Source of the DNA: Bacteroidota bacterium
GTDB lineage: Bacteria > Bacteroidota > Bacteroidia > Chitinophagales > Chitinophagaceae
NCBI GenBank assembly: GCA_023427575.1
Contig: JAEZAY010000116.1
Coordinates: 1 to 10,613 of the forward strand
Length of the DNA stretch: 10,613 nucleotides
Reading direction: 5' to 3'
Positions 1-6,419 of this stretch are shown piece after piece (positions within the stretch are counted from its first letter, which is position 1; each line of letters starts with the position of its first letter). The position numbers were made by a program, and so were the translations under genes. The notes under the pieces are model-generated. The model had not been told where the DNA came from. It saw nothing but the letters and a program-made list of their open reading frames with translations, and made no database searches.

Positions 1-539
1 GCCCTCCATGGAATCAGCCTGAAGAGCTCGTATGAAGGAAAAGGGATATGTTGAAAAAAACCAATGGAAACATCGGGCAATTCCTTGCGGATCATACCGG
101 GTAATAACAAGAGCTGGTAGTCCTGAATCCAGATCAGATCGCCGGGTTCGGCGATCGCCAAAACGGCATCCCTGAACTTCTGATTCACCTTTACATAATA
201 ATCCCAATACGATTGCTGGTAAATCGCATAGGTAGTCATGTAATGAAAAACCGGCCAGAGGGTTTCATTGGAAAAGCCTTCATAATACTGGTTTATCTCT
301 TCCTGGGTTAGAAAAACGGGATAAAGATTCAGCTCCTTCAATTCGTCGATCACAACCTGCTGCTGCTCTTCATCGGCCACCTGCATTCCCGGCCATCCCA
401 CCCAAACATTGTTGCCGCTGCGGTATACCGAACCCAGTCCGGTGGCCAGTCCGCCTTCGCTGGTGGAAAAATTGATGGTGCCTTCGTTTTCGATGCCTTT
501 TACCGGAAGCCGGTTTGAAACAATAATGGTTTTGCTCAT
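1..539 (-). CDS. otsA: Trehalose-6-phosphate synthase (GT20), N-terminal part, cut by left edge
   Basis: The first 179 residues are present; the gene continues off the left edge. The family transfers glucose from UDP-glucose to glucose-6-phosphate, giving trehalose-6-phosphate in the cytoplasm. Visible family motifs, in order: IVSNRLP (residues 6-12), GGLATGLG (29-36), the glucose-6-phosphate-side segment with GFSNETLWPVFHY (88-100), a VNQKF helix (118-122), WIQDYQLLLLP (137-147) and IGFFQHIPFPSYELFR (159-174). The ATG at 537-539 puts IVSNRLP at the usual distance from the N-terminus. The usual DYH motif reads DYQ here (Gln142), and the preceding His is also Gln. The FFQHIPFPSYELFRLIPWR style resembles Bacteroidota proteins in which synthase and phosphatase are fused (OtsAB, about 730 residues). 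Whether a phosphatase domain follows cannot be seen. Transcription probably starts from the promoter at 681-711. Confidence 0.95.
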   Translation of the reverse strand, partial: MSKTIIVSNRLPVKGIENEGTINFSTSEGGLATGLGSVYRSGNNVWVGWPGMQVADEEQQQVVIDELKELNLYPVFLTQEEINQYYEGFSNETLWPVFHYMTTYAIYQQSYWDYYVKVNQKFRDAVLAIAEPGDLIWIQDYQLLLLPGMIRKELPDVSIGFFQHIPFPSYELFRLIPWR

Positions 540-638
540 ATATCTGGGTCCTTCAATAAATTAAGAAATGAACTGAATTGATTCTGGCCGAATGGCCTAT
601 TGCCAAAAAAAAGAGTGTCTAAGTTAACAAATCTGAAC

Positions 639-660
639 GGAATCGGATTCCAGACCGATT
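639..660 (-). promoter_or_regulatory. Overlapping inverted repeats in the otsA leader
   Basis: Two overlapping dyads lie just downstream of the predicted otsA transcription start. GGAATC (639-644) pairs with GATTCC (646-651), and AATCGG (641-646) pairs with CCGATT (655-660). They share bases, so only one can form at a time in RNA; the first could alternatively be a 13-bp operator. A further GGCC-GAAT-GGCC dyad lies at 586-597. A regulatory role is inference. Confidence 0.4.
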
Positions 661-680
661 TAAAGCTTAAAAATGGGCAT

Positions 681-711
681 CAAATGTAATTAAAGAAGAG
701 GTGTAGGCAAA
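681..711 (-). promoter_or_regulatory. Bacteroidota sigma-ABfr type promoter for otsA
   Basis: On the minus strand TTTG (711-708) is followed by exactly 19 bases and then TACATTTG (688-681), a perfect match to the Bacteroidota consensus TTTG-N19-TAnnTTTG. A start near 677 would give a leader of about 138 bases before the otsA ATG at 539. The -7 octamer and the spacing are identical to the promoter before rlmH at 9024-9054. Confidence 0.85.
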
Positions 712-1086
712 AGCCGGAACTGGAAGCAGATCAATATAATCTGATTTAATAATATTTTAGTTTGACGCTTTTTGCAAAACTAATCTCTGGAAATTAGGAA
801 TGATGATATGAACGGTTAGCTACTGTTTGTTCAGCGAAATAAATTACGATGGCGTCGATCCTGAAAATCCCGGTTTGGGTCTGATTGGATGCATTCTCGC
901 TTTCCTTTTTATTTTCCCGCAAAGCAGATAAGAAAAGCAAAGCATAATAAGAATACTATTCTCCCATGGACTCCGGACTTCCGACATCGACCCCGAACTC
1001 CGGATACCAATGATTTTCACATTTGCAAATTCCAAGCGTTCTGGAGAGTTCCATCTTGCTACCAATAAGATGTTTGCCTTGTTATT
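712..1086. other. Gene-free stretch between otsA promoter and T9SS cargo gene
   Basis: No convincing gene is visible. A 73-codon minus-strand open frame at 844-1065 has low-complexity composition, no recognisable motif and no promoter. The stretch holds a degenerate ACnnCG repeat (969-1003), a short palindrome AGAATA-C-TATTCT (950-962) and a direct repeat GCAAAGCA (919-926 and 937-944). No clear terminator hairpin with a T-run was found on the minus strand behind the gene ending at 1087. Confidence 0.5.
969..1003. repeat. Degenerate short tandem repeat, ACnnCG type
   Basis: Five adjoining units read GACTCCG, GACTTCCG, ACATCG, ACCCCG and AACTCCG, each 6-8 bases long and built on ACnnCG. The same strand also contains TCCGGA dyads. 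Such degenerate intergenic repeats could be a dispersed genomic family or the remains of one; a single copy cannot decide this. Confidence 0.45.
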
Positions 1087-2694
1087 CTAATACACTTCCG
1101 GAATCAGAATCTTTTTGGTTTCGATAAAGTTTCCTGAAACCCCAACGAAAGAAAGGAAATAAGATCCCGGGATCCGGAGATTCAACTCAATAATGTTTCT
1201 GTTATTTACCTTTTCTTCCATTATTTTTTGTCCGAGGGCATTAAAAATAACCAGTGACTGAACCCGGGTATCGCCATTAATTCCGGCAAAGAAACGCCCC
1301 CGGTTTGGATTTGGCCAAACGATCAGGCCGGAGCCGCCGGGCCGGTTCCCCACCGGAACTTCATTTGAATAGCTTATATCGCCGGCATAATCTACCAGCA
1401 TCAGGCGGTAGTAGGTGATGCCTTCATAGGAATTGGGATCGTTGAGGGAATAATTTAGCTGATCGAGGCTGTATCCGTTGAGTGCCTTTGAAAATACGGT
1501 ATCGGTATTGGAAAAACGGGGATCCGACCCAAACCTGCGTTGTACTACGAAATAATGCAGGTTAAGTTCCGGCATGGTACTCCAGTACACATGAACGGAT
1601 GACCAGGTATTCCGGTAAGCCTGGAACCAATACTTTGTTTTCAGAGCAGAGTCGGCCGGAACGGCAAATTTGGTAAACCAGGATGAGCTGCCGATTGCAG
1701 TGGTCAGCCCTCTGGTATTCATGCCATAATCCGGATCGGGTGCTCCTGCCCCGATAGTGCCGGGAACGGGGATTGCTTTAGGACCCGCGGTATCCCAATG
1801 TGAGCCTGTATAGCTGGAAATATATGAGTAGACCCGGTTCTTACGAAAACTCTCTCCTTCATCGGCCAGCGCATGCTGCAGATAAATATCCGCCCGGTCG
1901 CGGCCGGGCCTTTGCAGTTTGCCAATCTGCCAGGTTTTGTTCACGCCGAGATCGTTCAGGATCCGGCCCCTGGTTACATTCGCTAATACCGTATCAAATA
2001 CCGTCACATAAAAATCATCGCCAGGAACGGCATGTGAGCGAATGGCTGCCGGAGCGTAGGATTTCTCGTTGGATCCCAGGGGAAAATGAACAATACCGTC
2101 CGCTCTTCTAATATTTCTGCGAATAAGGGCAGCACCACTATTAGCCCGACCGGCTACAATAAAACGTTTTGAATCATAGCCTGAGATTATGCCAGGATTG
2201 TTTTCGCCCAATACCAGCATATTGCTCTGCAGATAAAAAAGTCCTCGCGTAAAATGGAGCGTCTGGCGTATATAAGCAGTACTGTTAACCAATTCCACTC
2301 CATAGATATTATCAATGTATAATTTTGAAAATCCTGATCCCTGGCGGATGGCCTGGTTATAACCGGCATCCAGCTGCTGACGGAAAAATTCATTGCTGAA
2401 GATCACAATACCGCCTTCACCTTTTGCGGTGTCCCCCAGTCCGGCATCATCGGTGATTAATGCTCCCGGATCATTTTCCCATTTTTTCCCTTTAAAATGC
2501 AATACCGCTTTTTTACCTATCCCCAGCTTTCCCTTATTAATAATATCAGAGAATGCGGTTGCCGTATCGCCCACAAAAAATACCCTGGCTTTATTGGGCA
2601 CATAAATAGCCTGCTGAGCCTTTACCATTGAGATAGAAAAGACCAGCAAGACCAGCAAAAGCGAACTTTTAATATAGGAGGGAATATAGCCCAT
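1087..2694 (-). CDS. Secreted protein with T9SS type A C-terminal sorting domain
   Basis: The product is 535 residues. Residues 1-27 form a signal peptide (hydrophobic SSLLLVLLVFSISMV, then KAQ), so it enters the periplasm by Sec. Residues about 457-535 match the T9SS C-terminal sorting domain: VWPNPNRGRFF, then VIFNALGQKI (482-491), then a PGSYFLSF strand (509-516) and a final ETKKI strand. This signal sends proteins through the type IX secretion system to the cell surface or medium. Residues about 355-446 look like a fibronectin-like beta domain common in such proteins (VYWSTMPELNLHYFVVQRR). Residues 30-350 belong to no family I can name; no catalytic motif is evident, so structural or adhesive roles are as likely as enzymatic ones. 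It starts 17 bases after the stop of the 1199-residue fibre gene, which suggests co-transcription. The ATG at 2692-2694 is the one that yields the complete signal peptide. Confidence 0.9.
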   Translation of the reverse strand: MGYIPSYIKSSLLLVLLVFSISMVKAQQAIYVPNKARVFFVGDTATAFSDIINKGKLGIGKKAVLHFKGKKWENDPGALITDDAGLGDTAKGEGGIVIFSNEFFRQQLDAGYNQAIRQGSGFSKLYIDNIYGVELVNSTAYIRQTLHFTRGLFYLQSNMLVLGENNPGIISGYDSKRFIVAGRANSGAALIRRNIRRADGIVHFPLGSNEKSYAPAAIRSHAVPGDDFYVTVFDTVLANVTRGRILNDLGVNKTWQIGKLQRPGRDRADIYLQHALADEGESFRKNRVYSYISSYTGSHWDTAGPKAIPVPGTIGAGAPDPDYGMNTRGLTTAIGSSSWFTKFAVPADSALKTKYWFQAYRNTWSSVHVYWSTMPELNLHYFVVQRRFGSDPRFSNTDTVFSKALNGYSLDQLNYSLNDPNSYEGITYYRLMLVDYAGDISYSNEVPVGNRPGGSGLIVWPNPNRGRFFAGINGDTRVQSLVIFNALGQKIMEEKVNNRNIIELNLRIPGSYFLSFVGVSGNFIETKKILIPEVY

Positions 2695-2711
2695 GGTAAA
2701 ATCGGAACCGC

Positions 2712-5700
2712 TTATTTTTTCTGCAGCTCTCCCACCTGTTTTTTTAATTCATCTATCTGTAGCTGTTGTTCCCGGATGGCATTGATCAACACCGGAACTA
2801 ATTCGGCATAGTTCATACCCAGGGTTTCCTTTGATTCATCGCCGGAAACAACTTCCGGAATCACCGCACGAACATCCTGAGCAATAAGACCCAGATTGGA
2901 TTTATTGCTTGAATCGGAAATCCAGTTGTACCTCACGGGTTGAAGTTTTAATACTTCTTTCAATCCGTAATTCAGATCCTGAATGTTTTTCTTTTGTCTC
3001 CTGTCTGATGTTTGGATAACGCCAATGGCGGCATGCACGGCATACCATCTATACCCGGAGGCTCCCAATGAAATCTGATTTGAGGAAATCGCATCGTTCG
3101 CGGGCAAAATGGAATGAGTGAAGCTCACATTCCCCCCGTTTCCGATCCACATCCTCCGGATATATGCGGTGTAAAAATCAAGACCGTTCACATTCGTTGA
3201 ACCCGACCTGGATGATGCGATCCCTTCCCCGCTTCCATTTCCAAACCGTAATGAAGCGCCTGAATTAAGAGTGCCATTGTTCGAACCCGACTGATCCACG
3301 GTGATTCCGGTTTGGGCCGCAAAATCGCCGTTCACGTGAAGTCGGAACCCCGGGTTGTTCATTCCGATCCCGATATTTCCTCCCGCCTGGATATACAGCC
3401 GGTTAGCCCCGTTTGTAATGAATTGGATATCGGTATTTGAATTAGATCCAAAATTAGATATTCCGGAGAGCCAGTTGCCGCCAATATTCCAGGAATTGGG
3501 AACCATCGCACTGACATCCACCCAGCTTGGGGCCGCACCTGCTCCATTAGAGCGTAAAAAATGTCCGGCCGCTCCGGCATTACCGTTTGGCATCAATGCC
3601 CCGCTGAACTTAATATTGCCGGTTACATCCAGCTTTTCGGTAGGCGCGCCATTATTGATTCCTATGTTCCCGGCACCGTCGATCAAAAACCGGTTAACAG
3701 CCAACAGCCCTGCTTCAGCATTTGCCAGCGTGTTGTTGGCGGAGTTATTAAAGGTTTGAAACCGGAATTCTTCGGCAACCATTCGCACGCGGTCGGGGCC
3801 CCAGGTACCCGCCACATCATTACCAACATAAAAAAACAATTCGTTGGCCTCGGTATTGGCAAAGGTTCGGTATTGAATTACAGCATCCGGATCACCGCCC
3901 ATATTGCCGAAGATCAAACGCCTGCTGCCGCCATTGATCCGGATATTCCCATTTACATCCAGGGCTTCTGCAGGAGCTGATGTTCCGATTCCGAGCCGAT
4001 TGCCGGTGGTCAGGCGCATGGCTTCGGTATTGTTTGTAATAAAAGAAATATCGTAATTGGTGGTGGTGCCAAAATTAGTCAGACTGGTAACCGCATTACC
4101 TCCTGTTGCCCATCCCGAACCTGTTACGGTCGACCAAACGGGGGCATTTCCTGCACCGGCAGAGGTGAGCACCATGCCGGCAGTACCGGCATTATTGTTC
4201 GGCATCAGCGCGCCACTGAAACGAATATTCCCTGTTACATCCAGTCTTTGCGTAGGCGCCAGGTTTCCGATGCCTATATTTCCGTTTGGATCGATTCGTA
4301 AACGCTCGTTGGCAGCCGCAAAACCGCCGGTAAAAAATCGTAGGTTCCTGGCTGCAGTTCCATTCCCGATAATAAAATCGTTACCGGTCGAGTAAAGATA
4401 TGCGTTGTTTATTCCGCCAATTATCGGATGAGCGGTATTCGTGAATCCGCTGGAGTTGATACCAAGGTTCACAAAGTTTACCTGTTCGTCGCCATTGTTT
4501 GCGGTTGCAACAATATCGGAACTGGCCGTATTTCCAGCCGACTGGTTCTGAATATTCAGCTGAAGATAATTATTGATATTGCCTTTAGCGCTGATCAGAT
4601 TATAGGAAGAAGTTGTTCCCGCATCCACCAGAAGTTTTTCCCGGTTTGAGACGTTAAAGTTTGCTGAGCCAACGGCCATGCTGCCATTCTGAAGCCGCAT
4701 CATTTCGGTAAATTCCGCGGTGGCGTGATTAAAACTTTTAAATAAAATAGGTTCATCACCATCATCGCCGATGATAAATTCGAATGCGCCATTGTTCGCC
4801 GTACCGGTAGCCCCCATTTCAAAAAAGTCAGTTCCTGCGGCGCTGCCCTTCAAACGAAAATTGCCATCCGGGTTCACATACATTTTGGGCTTATAAAAAC
4901 TGGCGCCCGGAGCATGCCATTGGATAGGAGCAAAAAGATGGAGCACCTGCTCATTGGCATCGGTATAATCAGCGTAAGACTGAATAAGCCCAAGGGTCTG
5001 GCGGCGGCCCAGTTCAAAATATTTCGAATTATTCGACTTTAATATCAGCGGGCGATCGTCGGTTGTACCTAAAAAATGATTGGCGGCATCTATACCGGCA
5101 TTTCCCTGGATAGCCCATTGGGTAACCAGTGGCGCGGTGGTAACAATGATATCGCCATTTGCGTTCACCGATAGAATTTTTCCATTGGAAGCCGTTGGGG
5201 TTGCGGCGCCTAATCCGTTCAGGCGGAGGCCGGAGGTGAATGTACTGCTTCCTCCCACTTCCAGGAAATTACCGGGGTTGGTGGTAGCAATACCCAGAAA
5301 TCCCGAACTGGTCAAACGCATCCTTTCCGAATTATTTGTAATGAAGGGAAGATGGAAATTACTGGTGGTTCCGATCGCTTCCGCCGCGTTAACCAGATTT
5401 CCGCCCCTTCGCCAGGAAAAGAAGCCGGGGTTTTCAGCAACCGTAATATCGCCATTGCCATCTACAGAAAGCAGTTTGGCTGTTGCCGCATTTGGAACCG
5501 CTGTGCCAAATCCCTGTAGTCTAAGACCGGAGTTCCCATTAAGCGGATTTACGCTTTTTACTTCCAGGATATTTCCCGGACTGGTAACTCCAATACCCAG
5601 ACTACCGGTATTGGTCAACCGCATTTGCTCGGTATTGTTCGTAATGAATTGAATGGCGTAGTTAGTGGTGGTTCCAAAGGTTTTATTTGCAGTGGGATTG

Positions 5701-6311
5701 TTACCGCCCTGCAACCACGACATCGTTTCGAGATAAGAAACCGGGTCGATCCAGACGGGGGATGCATTGGCTCCTGCCGAGATCAGGATGGCCCCTGTTA
5801 CCCCGGCTGTATTGCCGGGCATAAAGGCCCCGGTTAACCGAAAATTTCCCGTAAGTTCCAGTCGCTGCGTGGGAGCGGCCGCCGTTCCGATCCCTACGTT
5901 TCCATTGGCTTCCACTTTTATCCTTTCCAGATTATTGGTGAGAATTGCCAGGCCATAATTATCCTTATTACCAATTGTTTTCCTGGCTCCGTTCGTATTT
6001 CCATTTAAAGCCCAATAGCCGGGAAGATCGGAAGCAATGGTCAATGCCTGCCAATAGCCGCCTGTTCTAAGCATGAGCTTTTTAAGTGGCGTAAAATAGA
6101 TCACCGTTCCATCCAGCGGGTTCAGCGAATTGATGGAGGCCGTGTCGCCGATGCGTGGATACAAAAGCCCCTGATTGTCGGAATGCAATTCAAGCACGGC
6201 CGATTTCTCAACCTGGTAAGGAAGTTTTCCCAGTTTTAATTGCTGGGAAAACAACCAGTTGGAGGCTATTAATAAAAGGATAAGTACAAAAGTTACCTTT
6301 AAACCAGGCAT
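2712..6311 (-). CDS. Secreted tail-fibre-like protein with C-terminal S74 chaperone domain
   Basis: The product is 1199 residues. Residues 1-23 are a signal peptide (LKVTFVLILLLIASNWLFSQ). Residues 24-97 form a module with QGLLYPR and LDGTVIYF that recurs in the 549-residue neighbour. The body is built from irregular fibre modules: NNxExMRL...GNxGIG...P..LDVTGN at about 126-155, 225-251, 326-352, 668-695, 760-789, 877-899 and 966-995, interspersed with a MPxxNAGxxG..L.S.GA...PVW block (three copies) and a LSVxxNGDI block (two copies). Residues 1102-1199 are the intramolecular chaperone of endosialidase (S74), with SDRRQKKNI (1102-1110), LGLIAQDV (1140-1147) and a final coiled coil (about 1175-1199). 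In phage fibres this domain trimerises the beta-helix and then cuts itself off. Its occurrence behind a signal peptide, with no phage genes nearby, suggests an exported trimeric surface fibre. No T9SS sorting domain or lipobox is visible. Confidence 0.9.
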   Translation of the reverse strand: MPGLKVTFVLILLLIASNWLFSQQLKLGKLPYQVEKSAVLELHSDNQGLLYPRIGDTASINSLNPLDGTVIYFTPLKKLMLRTGGYWQALTIASDLPGYWALNGNTNGARKTIGNKDNYGLAILTNNLERIKVEANGNVGIGTAAAPTQRLELTGNFRLTGAFMPGNTAGVTGAILISAGANASPVWIDPVSYLETMSWLQGGNNPTANKTFGTTTNYAIQFITNNTEQMRLTNTGSLGIGVTSPGNILEVKSVNPLNGNSGLRLQGFGTAVPNAATAKLLSVDGNGDITVAENPGFFSWRRGGNLVNAAEAIGTTSNFHLPFITNNSERMRLTSSGFLGIATTNPGNFLEVGGSSTFTSGLRLNGLGAATPTASNGKILSVNANGDIIVTTAPLVTQWAIQGNAGIDAANHFLGTTDDRPLILKSNNSKYFELGRRQTLGLIQSYADYTDANEQVLHLFAPIQWHAPGASFYKPKMYVNPDGNFRLKGSAAGTDFFEMGATGTANNGAFEFIIGDDGDEPILFKSFNHATAEFTEMMRLQNGSMAVGSANFNVSNREKLLVDAGTTSSYNLISAKGNINNYLQLNIQNQSAGNTASSDIVATANNGDEQVNFVNLGINSSGFTNTAHPIIGGINNAYLYSTGNDFIIGNGTAARNLRFFTGGFAAANERLRIDPNGNIGIGNLAPTQRLDVTGNIRFSGALMPNNNAGTAGMVLTSAGAGNAPVWSTVTGSGWATGGNAVTSLTNFGTTTNYDISFITNNTEAMRLTTGNRLGIGTSAPAEALDVNGNIRINGGSRRLIFGNMGGDPDAVIQYRTFANTEANELFFYVGNDVAGTWGPDRVRMVAEEFRFQTFNNSANNTLANAEAGLLAVNRFLIDGAGNIGINNGAPTEKLDVTGNIKFSGALMPNGNAGAAGHFLRSNGAGAAPSWVDVSAMVPNSWNIGGNWLSGISNFGSNSNTDIQFITNGANRLYIQAGGNIGIGMNNPGFRLHVNGDFAAQTGITVDQSGSNNGTLNSGASLRFGNGSGEGIASSRSGSTNVNGLDFYTAYIRRMWIGNGGNVSFTHSILPANDAISSNQISLGASGYRWYAVHAAIGVIQTSDRRQKKNIQDLNYGLKEVLKLQPVRYNWISDSSNKSNLGLIAQDVRAVIPEVVSGDESKETLGMNYAELVPVLINAIREQQLQIDELKKQVGELQKK
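2715..3008 (-). other. S74 intramolecular chaperone domain (self-cleaving) of the fibre protein
   Basis: This encodes residues 1102-1199. It opens with Ser1102 in SDRRQKKNI, the conserved motif at whose serine members of this family undergo autoproteolysis, with basic residues just downstream. LQPVRYNW (1123-1130), LGLIAQDV (1140-1147), PEVV (1152-1155) and NYAELVPVLINAIREQQ (1167-1183) match the usual order. The last 25 residues have heptad-like hydrophobic spacing. Cleavage would release a fragment of about 98 residues; that it happens here is inference. Confidence 0.85.
3522..5864 (-). repeat. Internal coding repeats of the 1199-aa fibre gene
   Basis: Three copies of a 38-codon block (RLDVTGN...SGALMPN..AG..G..L.S.GA...PVW) lie at 3522-3635 (residues 893-930), 4134-4247 (689-726) and 5751-5864 (150-187). 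Two copies of a 44-codon block (GNxLEV...GLRLxGxG.A.P.A...K.LSVxxNGDI) lie at 5145-5276 (residues 346-389) and 5445-5576 (246-289). The copies are clearly related at protein level but diverged in DNA, so they are old duplications rather than fresh slippage products. Confidence 0.8.
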
Positions 6312-6324
6312 AGGATTGGATTGA

Positions 6325-6346
6325 GTTGTAAGCAGCTGCTGGCAAC
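6325..6346. promoter_or_regulatory. 22-bp imperfect dyad upstream of the 1199-aa fibre gene
   Basis: The dyad is centred between 6335 and 6336. Its core AGCAGCTGCT (6331-6340) is a perfect 10-bp palindrome and its flanks are GTTG (6325-6328) and CAAC (6343-6346), so 9 of 11 positions are symmetric. It ends 13 bases before the fibre ATG. Having no loop, it looks more like a DNA-binding site than an RNA hairpin. No T-run follows it on the minus strand, so it is not a terminator. Function is inference. Confidence 0.35.
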
Positions 6347-6419
6347 TATATAATTGAGCTTCCTTTTTTTCGCCGCAGAGCTTTGGAAGCCAGGCAGGAT
6401 CAAATAAATCCCTCTTAAA

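Noticed and set aside
844..1065. 73-codon open frame on the minus strand
   Set aside because: No family resemblance, no promoter, and part of it is the ACnnCG repeat read as protein; most likely chance.
3355..5958. Several plus-strand open frames (for example 5080-5652, 3561-3980, 4057-4395)
   Set aside because: They lie antisense to the repetitive fibre gene; their similar proline-rich stretches are mirror images of its repeats.
6358..6390. GCTTCC...GGAAGC stem with a T-run in the fibre-gene spacer
   Set aside because: The T-run lies inside the loop on the plus strand; on the transcribed minus strand no T-run follows the stem, so it would not terminate transcription.
6401..6408. Second TTTATTTG box (minus strand) between the two fibre genes
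   Set aside because: No -33 TTTG at the right distance and one mismatch to TAnnTTTG; probably chance in AT-rich DNA.
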